Shown piece by piece: positions 8,485-15,876 of a stretch of 64,000 bases of DNA (positions within the stretch are counted from its first letter, which is position 1; each line of letters starts with the position of its first letter). The notes beneath the pieces were generated by a model. It saw nothing but the letters and a program-made list of their open reading frames with translations. It made no database searches and was not told where the DNA came from. The DNA is from Pseudobutyrivibrio xylanivorans (lineage in GTDB: Bacteria > Bacillota > Clostridia > Lachnospirales > Lachnospiraceae). A program made the translations under genes and the position numbers. The stretch lies in NCBI RefSeq assembly GCF_008935055.1, contig NZ_CP043028.1, positions 2,262,501 to 2,326,500 on the forward strand. The letters run 5' to 3'.

Positions 8485-8940
8485 CTATTTAAATTCAAAG
8501 AATTTGGTATCTAATTCTGGATAAGCACGCTTCATGGAAATAGGGATTCCTGCTTTGTTTACAAAGCAGTGAACACTGCGAGCAACAGCACGGTCCTCAC
8601 CAGTTGCTTTATCGTATATACGATATGCAATTTCCATCTCATGACCATCGTAGGACAGTAGCTTTGTGTCGACAATTACCGTCTCATCAAATTTGATTGA
8701 GCTTCTATGCTCAATGCTCTGGGAAACTACAGGCGAGCTGATTTCCATATCAAGCATCTGCTTGAAACCAAGGCCCATCTGTTCCATCAAATTCATCCAG
8801 GCATCCTCCATCCAGTTGGTATAGTTGGAAGGATGGATGATTCCCTGCTGATCTGTCTCATGATATTTTGTGTGATGCTCAAAAGGGGTAATCTTTATCT
8901 GCCTCTTAGCACCAGCAACTTCAATTTCTTGTTTTGCCAT
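8485..8940 (-). CDS. Acyl-CoA thioesterase, YbgC/4HBT hotdog fold
   Basis: This 151-residue hotdog protein has the 4HBT signature YHETDQQGIIHPSNYTNWMED, which contains the catalytic-type Asp and the conserved G-x-x-H and Y-x-x-W/E positions. A second half follows (SSIKFDETVIVDTKLLSYDG, then AVARSVHCFVN). These enzymes hydrolyse acyl-CoA thioesters in the cytoplasm; the chain length preferred here is unknown. AGGAGGTAAG precedes the start on the minus strand, and a TATAAT lies about 34 bases further upstream. It is a single gene with no partner: it converges with the lipoprotein operon and diverges from the inverted-repeat element. Confidence 0.9.
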   Translation of the reverse strand: MAKQEIEVAGAKRQIKITPFEHHTKYHETDQQGIIHPSNYTNWMEDAWMNLMEQMGLGFKQMLDMEISSPVVSQSIEHRSSIKFDETVIVDTKLLSYDGHEMEIAYRIYDKATGEDRAVARSVHCFVNKAGIPISMKRAYPELDTKFFEFK

Positions 8941-9040
8941 CGTCTTACCTCCTAATGAAATTGGATAATTAAATTATAACACTAAACATTATTTTTCCAT
9001 AGTCAGCATTTGTCGATGACGGTTGCTACCAGCATGTGAT

Positions 9041-9346
9041 GATACTATTCATGGTATATCTTTTAATATAGGGATAGATTGGACATGGTCCCCACCACCT
9101 TGCAGGTCTGTATAGGTGAATTGGAGCAAAATAATAGATTCTCTTAATGCTACTGATGTAGCTTTTAGTGGGTGTATTTTTATTGATTTTGCACTTTGAA
9201 GCAACTGTTTGATATACACAGACACTGTCATAGACTACAAATGACCTTACCAAACAAGATTTAGGATAATTGTGTTCATGTTACATTCACCAAGTAAAAG
9301 TCAAAAGCAGGTTTTGTGAATTTTAAGATATACCATGAATAGTATC
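9041..9346. mobile_element. MITE-like element with perfect 22-bp terminal inverted repeats
   Basis: Bases 9041-9062 are the exact reverse complement of 9325-9346, bounding a 306-bp unit. The ends begin GATACTATTCATGGTATATC. The interior contains only short frames with no recognisable transposase. TGTGAT occurs immediately left of the unit (9035-9040) and two bases beyond its right end (9349-9354), so a target duplication is possible but not clean. Size, perfect ends and lack of coding fit a non-autonomous transposable element. It occupies most of the 450-bp gap between the thioesterase and the DUF4015 gene. Confidence 0.55.
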
Positions 9347-9391
9347 CTTGTGATACAATACTGCTTAGTATGTTTTTAATGAGGGAGAATT

Positions 9392-10600
9392 ATGAAGAAG
9401 TATATAAGTGCTGCAGCAGTTCTAGGATTGATTGTTTTTTGTGGAGTTGCGGCTGTGTTGCAGTCTGGTGAGATTCAGGAAACGCAGGATGATATAGAGG
9501 CTATGGCTCAGGCTGAGGTTATAGCCGAGGAAGAAGTGCCTACTTCAATGGCTGACTGGAGAGATAATCATCTGAAGGTCAAGGGAATATATGTGACAGG
9601 CCCAACAGCCGGCTCTGAGAGGATGGATGACATCATCAGTCTCGTGAATGAAACAGAGCTGAATGCTGTGGTAATTGATGTTAAGGATGATGCGGGAAAT
9701 GTCACCTTCAAAATGAATAATGAAAATGTAATCAGCATGGATGCCGGTGTTGCTTACATTAAGGATATAGAAAAGCTTTTGGCTGAACTTAAGAAAAATG
9801 ATATCTATGTGATTGCAAGAATCCCATGCTTTAAGGATCCAATTTTGGCAGCCACACATCCGGAATTGGCGTTGACTGCTTCAGACGGCTCACCTGTTAC
9901 CGATGCAAATGGAAATGCTTGGGTTAATCCAACCAAGGAAGAGGTTTGGGATTACATTTTAAGTCTTGTGGACAGCTGCTGTGAGCTTGGTTTTGATGAA
10001 ATCCAGCTGGATTATGTTCGTTTTCCAATTGGACAGAATGCAGAGGAAGCTTTGTATGGCGCAGTATCTGATGATGACAATCGTCAGAGCTACATCACAC
10101 AGTTCCTTGGCAGAGTTTGTGATGAGGCACATAAGTATAATGTCCCTGTTGCGGCAGATGTCTTTGGAACAATTATCAAAAGCACTGCGGATGCAAAGCA
10201 TGTAGGCCAGGACTACGTAACACTGGTTTCTAATCTGGATGTCATTTGCCCAATGATTTACCCATCACATTACGCTGCAGGCGAGTTCGGATTGGACGTG
10301 CCGGACGCAGCTCCTTATGACACAATTTATGCTGCGCTTGAAGGCTCAAATGAAGCACTGGAATCATTGCGTTCTGGTGATGGAGCTTCCAGTGGAAATG
10401 CTGCTGGTGGTCAGGGTGCTAATGGAGCAGTGGTTAGACCTTGGCTTCAGGCCTTCACCGCCAGCTGGGTGGATGGCTACATCAATTATGGTGGCCCAGA
10501 AATCCGCCAGCAGATTGAAGCAGTTTACGCAGCCGGCTACGAGGAGTGGATTCTCTGGAACTCCAAGAGTGATTACAGCATGGGCGGGCTAGAGAAATAG
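9392..10600 (+). CDS. Putative glycoside hydrolase, DUF4015 family, secreted or membrane-anchored
   Basis: This 402-residue protein has an N-terminal hydrophobic segment (residues 4-25) that acts as a signal anchor. A spacer and a TIM-barrel-like domain from about residue 60 follow. Signatures of PF13200 include KGIYVTG, NAVVIDVKDDAGNV, YVIARIPCFKDP, AWVNPTKEEVWDY, GFDEIQLDYVRFP, VAADVFG, VICPMIYPSHY, PWLQAF and EWILWN. The acidic residues of IQLDYVRFP and VIDVKDD are likely catalytic or structural. The substrate is not known for this family. A glycine/alanine-rich insertion lies near residues 330-345. The gene follows GGGAGAATT and ends before a terminator hairpin at 10656. Confidence 0.87.
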   Translation: MKKYISAAAVLGLIVFCGVAAVLQSGEIQETQDDIEAMAQAEVIAEEEVPTSMADWRDNHLKVKGIYVTGPTAGSERMDDIISLVNETELNAVVIDVKDDAGNVTFKMNNENVISMDAGVAYIKDIEKLLAELKKNDIYVIARIPCFKDPILAATHPELALTASDGSPVTDANGNAWVNPTKEEVWDYILSLVDSCCELGFDEIQLDYVRFPIGQNAEEALYGAVSDDDNRQSYITQFLGRVCDEAHKYNVPVAADVFGTIIKSTADAKHVGQDYVTLVSNLDVICPMIYPSHYAAGEFGLDVPDAAPYDTIYAALEGSNEALESLRSGDGASSGNAAGGQGANGAVVRPWLQAFTASWVDGYINYGGPEIRQQIEAVYAAGYEEWILWNSKSDYSMGGLEK

Positions 10601-10655
10601 AATATGAATTAGGCTGTTGTTAAGAAAGAAATGGTCAATGGCCGATTTTGATTTG

Positions 10656-10696
10656 AATCCTCAGTGGATGGCTAGCGCTGTCTACTGGGGATTTTT
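10656..10696 (+). terminator. Intrinsic terminator
   Basis: AATCCTCAGTGGA pairs with TCTACTGGGGATT (with G-U pairs) and is followed by TTTTT. It lies about 55 bases after the DUF4015 gene. Confidence 0.75.
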
Positions 10697-10813
10697 GAAA
10701 TAATGCTTTATTATTATTGAATTCCGTGATACAATTCATTAATCATACTCATTCGAGTATTAAAAATCCATTGGCGGCTTAACTAAATATCGTGGTCCAT
10801 GTACAGTTTGTTG

Positions 10814-11156
10814 GGTGGTACCACCGCATTCTTTGTTTTTGAGGAAGCGGGGCATTGCTATTCTTGAGTGCAACAAGATAAGCAGGTTTTTTGAGAATTG
10901 GGGTACCCGTAGTGGTTTTTGGTACCACAAGGAATGTGGACTTTACTAATCTTGGGGTGTGCTGGTACCACAAGACTTGGAAAAGTGTAATTTCTTGAGG
11001 TACCATGAGCTGATTCGGCACCACCGGGATTGGTGAAATCTTGCAGATTGGGGTACTACACTACCTCAAGAATAGAGATTCGCTGTTTCCTTGGGGTACC
11101 ATTGGAAGCTTATAGTACCACTAGGATTAAAAAGCTAAAAATCTTGGGGTACCAAA
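10814..11156. repeat. Array of GGTACC hairpins (array A)
   Basis: About six short imperfect hairpins built from CTTGGGGTACC and GGTACCACAAG words are separated by 20-30 bases of unrelated sequence. The spacers include AAGGAATGTGGACTTT and GAAAAGTGTAATT. The same words and several of the same spacers recur in the same order at 13820-14166. The two arrays are in direct orientation and flank the nuclease-fold gene and the surface-protein gene. No convincing frame runs through it. It accounts for most of the 10601-11294 gap; the rest holds the terminator at 10656. Confidence 0.7.
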
Positions 11157-11294
11157 TTGCTAAAACTAGCTGTAGGGCAAAAAATCTGGCCTAGCGTCTT
11201 CCAAGCAAGGAAGAACATGCAAGGACCGTATACTTTTGTTTGGAAACATGAGGATTTCCAACAACAATATTTTTATTTTGCACAAGGAGGATTT

Positions 11295-12113
11295 ATGAAG
11301 AAACAAAAGAGTGCTGAAGAGATGAAAGAATACTTTGAAAATGAGCTGAATGCAGTGAAAGATTTGCTTGTGATTAATGAGGCTAATATGAAAAGCTTGG
11401 AGGGGGTTCCGGAGGGGAGTCTTAGAGTCAGAAAAAAGAAGGAATCATACCAGTATTATTTTAAATCAAATGGAACAGATTGCGAAAAATATATTAGCAC
11501 ATCAAGAAAAAATCTGATTCAGAAAATCGCGCAGCTGGATTATGAAATGAAGGCCAACAAAACTTTAAAGCAGCGTAAGAATTGTCTAGAAAAAATGATA
11601 CGGAACTATGAGGATTCAGACATAGAGCAATTATATGAAAAGCTTGGTGAAGGAAGAAAAGGATTGGTTAAGCCATTAGTTACTCCAACTGATGAGTATG
11701 TGGCTGATTGGTTAGAGAAGCATTCTGGTGGAAAGAATAATTATCCAATTTCAAAGCCAATTAAAACAAAGCGAGGGGAAATAGTAAGATCCAAATCTGA
11801 GAAGTTTATTGCAGATATGCTTTATGCAAAAGGGATACCTTACCAGTATGAGCCGCAACTAGTTTTGGGGCGAGATAACATTTATTATCCTGATTTCTTA
11901 GTCTTAAATGTAAGGAACAGAAAGACATATATTTGGGAGCATCTGGGGTTGGTAGATGATGAAGGATATAGCAGTAAGAATTTTAAGAAGATATTGTCAT
12001 ATGAAAAACATGGTTTTCTCCTTGGAAGAGACTTGATCATCACAATGGAGACAGAGAATGATGTTATTGATTTGAAAAATGTTGAAGATAAAATAGCGGA
12101 ATTTTTGATGTGA
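11295..12113 (+). CDS. Putative PD-(D/E)XK-fold nuclease-like protein
   Basis: This is a 272-residue protein. Its first 130 residues are charged and probably coiled-coil. The C-terminal domain reads RSKSEKFIADMLYAKG, IPYQYEPQL, then YYPDFLVLN and YIWEHLG. This matches the layout of PD-(D/E)XK nuclease folds, with Glu169, Asp200 and Glu215, although histidine stands where lysine is usual (WEH rather than ExK). Such proteins are common in Firmicutes accessory regions; the activity is unproven. The frame is open back to 11157 through repeat sequence, but AAGGAGG at 11284 points to ATG 11295. The gene sits between the two GGTACC arrays with the surface-protein gene, suggesting a shared cassette. 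Confidence 0.65.
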   Translation: MKKQKSAEEMKEYFENELNAVKDLLVINEANMKSLEGVPEGSLRVRKKKESYQYYFKSNGTDCEKYISTSRKNLIQKIAQLDYEMKANKTLKQRKNCLEKMIRNYEDSDIEQLYEKLGEGRKGLVKPLVTPTDEYVADWLEKHSGGKNNYPISKPIKTKRGEIVRSKSEKFIADMLYAKGIPYQYEPQLVLGRDNIYYPDFLVLNVRNRKTYIWEHLGLVDDEGYSSKNFKKILSYEKHGFLLGRDLIITMETENDVIDLKNVEDKIAEFLM

Positions 12114-12204
12114 GAAGTTGTGACTAAATGGAGAATTGTCTGTGAATAATGTATGTATTATTGGAGTATATACTTGCTTTTTCTTTTTTTGAGTGTAGAA
12201 TTCC

Positions 12205-12249
12205 AAATAGTCAGACTCTAAAGGGAGAAGTGTTGAGCTGACTATTTTT
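12205..12249 (+). terminator. Hairpin with T-run just upstream of the surface-protein gene
   Basis: AAATAGTCAG (12205-12214) pairs perfectly with CTGACTATTT (12238-12247) and ends in TTTTTA, directly before the ribosome site of the next gene. It can end transcription of the nuclease-like gene or attenuate the downstream gene. A possible promoter TTGCTT-16-TAGAAT lies at 12174-12201. Confidence 0.65.
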
Positions 12250-12266
12250 ATGTGGAGGTATTCTAT

Positions 12267-13739
12267 ATGAGAAGAAAAAAGGTATTGGCATTTATGATGG
12301 CTTTTGCAATGGTTGCTTCAGTAGCAACGCCTGCTATTACAGCTGATGCAGCTGGCCTTACTCAGGCAACAGCACCAGATCAGGTTAAGTATGGAAAATT
12401 AACCGCTGCCGAGAAGAAGGTTTTGGCATCTATTTTTGATGTTGAGTTTTATAAGGCTCAGAACCCAGAGCTTGTTGAAAAGCTAGGCAGTGATTATGAT
12501 AAATTATTTGAACACTTCTGTTTATGTGGAATCTTTGAAGGACGTACATGTAATGCAAACTTTGACCCATCAGCTTATGCTTCAGCATATTCTGATTTAA
12601 AGGCACAGTTTGGTACAGATATCATCAAGTACTATGAGCATTATGTAGCTTTTGCAGCTAAGGAAGATAGAACTATTACTACAATTGCAGCTTGTGCAGA
12701 AAAAGGTATCACAGTTGAGTCTCTTGCTGTAGATACTGTTAAGATTACACCTGCAGCTTATCAGATTGCATTAAAGCTTGGTACAACTGATTTTTCAGTA
12801 GTACAGAATGCTGTTAATAGAGCTGCTGAGATTGCAGCGCAAAATAATTCTGGTGGCGGAGTAACTATTGTAGCAACAACAAGTAAAGTAGATGAATTAA
12901 TTGCTAAAGCAGCAGGTTTAACTTTTGTTGGAACAGTAGGTACTAATGCATTTGTTGATTCTTCATCTACAGGTACAGAAACAGCTTCGTCAAAATATCA
13001 GGAGTTGAAACTTTACATTGTTAAAGCTGACTCTGCATATGCAGCATATAGAAATAATGAAGATGAGAATAAGTACTTTACAATAGATACAATAAACGAA
13101 TTTAAACCTGTTTATTACACTGATGGATATGATGCATCAACTGCTGAAAACGTATCTTGGTTTGGCGAAATAATAGTAGCTCCTAGAGAAAAAGGAACTT
13201 CAAGTTCATCAGGTTCGAGTGAGGAATATGATCCAACGGGTGACGAATATTACGAGTATGAGGATGAAGGAGAAGTATCTGAGAAAGGTAACAGAGTCGA
13301 TGTGTACCAGTATGCATATTCAGGAGAAGGATATAAAGAAGCAAAGGAAGTAGAGCAGGAAGGCACTAATATATGGAAGACGACTGGTACATTGGCAGGT
13401 TATTATTCTGATGAGAATTATACAAAGCATCCATTTGCTAGCGAGGAAGAAAAGCAACAGTATTTAGCTGATTATGAGACCAATTATAAGGCCAAGATGG
13501 CTAAGGAATATCCTAGTGAGGCTACTACATCTTCAGGGTATGTGCATATTCCTGATGAAGAGTATAAGTATTCTCAAGTTCAGGATCCTAATGGTAATAA
13601 AGATACAACATACAACGTTGGCATGGAAATTAAGGAAAATGAGGACGGCAATGTTAATGTAACTGTGGGTATATACAATGAGGACAATGAGTTTGCTTAC
13701 ATAGGTACCTATGGTTTCGAAAAGACTGAGGAAAAATAA
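12267..13739 (+). CDS. Secreted surface protein of unknown function
   Basis: This 490-residue protein has a classical signal peptide (MRRKKVLAFMMAFAMVASVATPAITADA). From about residues 45-130 it carries two linked motifs of a kind common in Lachnospiraceae wall proteins: FYKAQNPELVEKLGSDYDKL with HFCLCGIFEGR, then FDPSAYASAYSDLKAQFG with HYVAF. The C-terminal half is acidic, tyrosine-rich and low in complexity, with serine/glycine linkers near residues 312-330. No LPXTG or membrane anchor is visible, so attachment is unclear. The frame opens at a GTG five codons earlier, but GGAGG at 12254 favours ATG 12267. The gene lies inside the segment flanked by the GGTACC arrays. Confidence 0.75.
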   Translation: MRRKKVLAFMMAFAMVASVATPAITADAAGLTQATAPDQVKYGKLTAAEKKVLASIFDVEFYKAQNPELVEKLGSDYDKLFEHFCLCGIFEGRTCNANFDPSAYASAYSDLKAQFGTDIIKYYEHYVAFAAKEDRTITTIAACAEKGITVESLAVDTVKITPAAYQIALKLGTTDFSVVQNAVNRAAEIAAQNNSGGGVTIVATTSKVDELIAKAAGLTFVGTVGTNAFVDSSSTGTETASSKYQELKLYIVKADSAYAAYRNNEDENKYFTIDTINEFKPVYYTDGYDASTAENVSWFGEIIVAPREKGTSSSSGSSEEYDPTGDEYYEYEDEGEVSEKGNRVDVYQYAYSGEGYKEAKEVEQEGTNIWKTTGTLAGYYSDENYTKHPFASEEEKQQYLADYETNYKAKMAKEYPSEATTSSGYVHIPDEEYKYSQVQDPNGNKDTTYNVGMEIKENEDGNVNVTVGIYNEDNEFAYIGTYGFEKTEEK

Positions 13740-13758
13740 TTAAGAATCGTTGACGTAT

Positions 13759-13794
13759 AATAGCCCTGGCAGGTTTAAGCTGGGGCTATTTCTT
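13759..13794 (+). terminator. Intrinsic terminator
   Basis: AATAGCCCTGGC pairs with GCTGGGGCTATT and is followed by TCTTAT. It ends the surface-protein gene. Confidence 0.75.
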
Positions 13795-13819
13795 ATATTA
13801 AATCGGAATAATCAAATAC

Positions 13820-14166
13820 GAGGGCCCTTTGTTTTTGGATGAAATGAGGGGATTGTTGTTCTTCAGTGCAACAAGAAAGCAGATTTTTTGAAAATTGGGG
13901 TACCCAGAGAGGTTTTTGGTACCACAAGGAATGTGGACTTTTGTAATCTTGAGGTACGCTGGTACCACAAGACGGGGAAAAGCTGAATAGCTTGAGGTAC
14001 GGAAAGTGGATTTGATACCACCGTAATAATGGAAAAATTGAAGCTTGGGGTACTGTGGCGCCACAAGCTAGCTAATTTGCAGGATTCTTGGGGTACCGTT
14101 GAAGGCTAATTGTACCTCTCAATCTGAAAAAGACAGGATTGTTGGGGTACGCAACTGGTTGTATGG
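13820..14166. repeat. Array of GGTACC hairpins (array B)
   Basis: This is a diverged second copy of the array at 10814-11156, in the same orientation and order. Shared landmarks include GTGCAACAAGA, TTGGGGTACCC, TTTTTGGTACCACAAGGAA, TGTGGACTTT, GCTGGTACCACAAGAC and CTTGAGGTAC. Hairpin arms are better kept than spacers. It fills most of the 575-base gap between the surface-protein and CoA-transferase genes. The remaining bases hold the promoter of the CoA-transferase. Confidence 0.7.
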
Positions 14167-14247
14167 ACCAAGACAGAAAATATGATAGGCCTTGCAGTAG
14201 AACTAAAAAGAACTAGAGTGATTTTTCCAAAAAACACAATGTATTTA

Positions 14248-14276
14248 TTGAAGCCGCTCCCCAGAAGTGGTAAAAT
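14248..14276 (+). promoter_or_regulatory. Likely sigma-A promoter of the CoA-transferase gene
   Basis: TTGAAG (14248-14253) and TAAAAT (14271-14276) are separated by 17 bases. The spacing is ideal and the start codon lies about 32 bases past the expected transcription start. Confidence 0.6.
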
Positions 14277-14314
14277 TTAGCTAATTGATAAATTTTTAAC
14301 GAGCGGAGGTTATT

Positions 14315-15655
14315 ATGGATTTTCAAGCTGAGTACAAGAAAAAGCTCACTACCGCAGCAGAGGCTGTAAAGGTAGTAAAGAGCGGTGACTGGGTAGACTA
14401 CGGTTGGTGCACTGGCACACCTGATGCATTGGATAAGGCACTTGCAGCACGCACTGATGAGCTTACAGACGTAAAGGTTCGTGGCGGTATTCTTATGAAG
14501 CAGCCAGCTATTTTTGATAGAGAGGATGCAGCAGAGCATTTCACATGGAACTCATGGCACATGGGTGGCATCGAGAGAAAGCTTATCAGCAGAGGATGCT
14601 CTTTCTATGCCCCAATCAGATATTCTGAGCTTCCAAGATACTATCGTGATCACATTGAGCCAAACGATGTTCTTATGATTGTGACAACTCCAATGGACAA
14701 CCATGGCTATTTCAACTTCGGACCAAATGCGTCACACCTTATGGCTGCAGTTGAGAAGTCAAAGCACATCATCGTAGAGGTTAATGAGAACATGCCTCGT
14801 TGCCTTGGTGGTTTTGAGGAAGGCATCCACATTTCAAAGGTTGATGCTATTGTTGAGGGTGAGAACCCAGCTATCCTTGAGATGGGTGGCGGCGGAGCTC
14901 CAACAGAGGTTGATAAGGCTGTTGCTAAGCTTATCGTTGAGGAGATTCCAAACGGTGCCTGCTTACAGCTTGGTATTGGTGGAATGCCAAACACAGTTGG
15001 TGCAATGATTGCCGAGTCGGACCTTAAGGATCTTGGTGTTCATACAGAGATGTATGTTGACGCTTTTGTTGATATTGCTCGCGCGGGAAAGATTACTGGT
15101 GCAAAGAAGAATATCGATAGATTCCGTCAGACATATGCTTTCGGTGCTGGTACAAAGAAGATGTACGATTACATGGATGAGAATCCAGAGCTTATGAGTG
15201 CACCTGTTGATTATACAAATGATATCCGCCAGATTTCGGCTCTTGATAATTTCATTTCTATCAACAATGCAGTTGATGTTGATTTATTCGGACAGATTAA
15301 TGCAGAGTCTGCTGGAACAAAGCACATTTCTGGTGCAGGCGGACAGCTTGACTTCGTGCTCGGTGCTTACCTTTCAAAGGGTGGAAAGAGCTTTGTTTGT
15401 CTTTCATCTACATTCACAACAAAGGATGGCACAGTAAAGAGCCGTATTCGTCCTACACTTGCAGAGGGCTCAATCGTAACTGATACACGTGCTAACACAC
15501 ATTATCTTGTTACTGAGTACGGCAAGGTTTGTCTCAAGGGACTTTCAGCATGGGAACGTGCAGAGAAGATTATTTCAATCGCACATCCTGACTTCCGCGA
15601 TGAGCTCATCGCAGAGGCTGAGAAGATGCATATCTGGAGACGCTCAAATAAATAA
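14315..15655 (+). CDS. but: Butyryl-CoA:acetate CoA-transferase
   Basis: This 446-residue class I-type CoA-transferase moves CoA from butyryl-CoA to acetate, releasing butyrate and acetyl-CoA. It is the last step of butyrate formation in many gut and rumen Lachnospiraceae. The sequence carries the family blocks [36 protein letters not shown] and [11 protein letters not shown]. Glu245 of HTEM aligns with the glutamate that forms the enzyme-CoA thioester. [19 protein letters not shown] and [16 protein letters not shown] also match. The start follows AGCGGAGGTTATT. The length is normal for the family. The closely related 4-hydroxybutyrate CoA-transferase is the main alternative, but the match to the butyrate enzyme is very good. 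Confidence 0.93.
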   Translation: MDFQAEYKKKLTTAAEAVKVVKSGDWVDYGWCTGTPDALDKALAARTDELTDVKVRGGILMKQPAIFDREDAAEHFTWNSWHMGGIERKLISRGCSFYAPIRYSELPRYYRDHIEPNDVLMIVTTPMDNHGYFNFGPNASHLMAAVEKSKHIIVEVNENMPRCLGGFEEGIHISKVDAIVEGENPAILEMGGGGAPTEVDKAVAKLIVEEIPNGACLQLGIGGMPNTVGAMIAESDLKDLGVHTEMYVDAFVDIARAGKITGAKKNIDRFRQTYAFGAGTKKMYDYMDENPELMSAPVDYTNDIRQISALDNFISINNAVDVDLFGQINAESAGTKHISGAGGQLDFVLGAYLSKGGKSFVCLSSTFTTKDGTVKSRIRPTLAEGSIVTDTRANTHYLVTEYGKVCLKGLSAWERAEKIISIAHPDFRDELIAEAEKMHIWRRSNK

Positions 15656-15682
15656 AAAACATTATATAGCGACCATTGTATG

Positions 15683-15778
15683 AGGCCCCTAGTTACGCCT
15701 ACAAGCCATGGTTAACTCCGTTCAACACATGTTTCACTTGAGTTACCCATGAGCTTGATGGCTACTAGGGGCCTTTTT
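15683..15778 (-). ncRNA. Candidate structured RNA (copy 3 of 4), also terminator for the CoA-transferase
   Basis: Read on the minus strand this is GGCCCCTAGT, GCCATCAAGC, CATGGGTAACTC, loop AAGTGAAACATGTGTTGAACG, then GAGTTAACCATG, GCTTGTAGGC and ACTAGGGGCC. The GGC/GCC pair of the other copies is here GCC/GGC, and GAC/GTC in the loop is AAC/GTT; both are compensatory changes. On the plus strand the hairpin ends in CCTTTTTCT, so it can terminate the CoA-transferase transcript. The sense strand of the RNA, if it has one, is therefore uncertain for this copy. Confidence 0.6.
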
Positions 15779-15876
15779 CTCCACTTGCGTTTTACGAAAA
15801 ATAATGTTATACATATAGTTAAAATAGTTTATATATATGCAAACTAAATGCTAATTACGCGAAGGGGGATTACACA

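Noticed and set aside
9026-9253. 75-codon minus-strand frame in the inverted-repeat element
   Set aside because: No ribosome site, crosses one terminal repeat and shows no recognisable protein family.
10818-10845. T-box-like word GGGTGGTACCACCGC followed by a T-rich stretch
   Set aside because: It resembles the T-box antiterminator word, but it is a simple GGTACC palindrome of the surrounding array, no specifier stem or aminoacyl-tRNA/amino-acid gene follows, and similar words recur through the array.
10779-11024. Minus-strand frame that resembles the frame at 13863-14066
   Set aside because: The two translations are similar only because the DNA arrays are homologous. Their composition is WYxxK/GTP-rich, there is no ribosome site and hairpins run through them.
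10814-11156. CRISPR array
   Set aside because: Repeat words are short, variable and in alternating orientation, spacers are shared with the second array and no cas gene is present.
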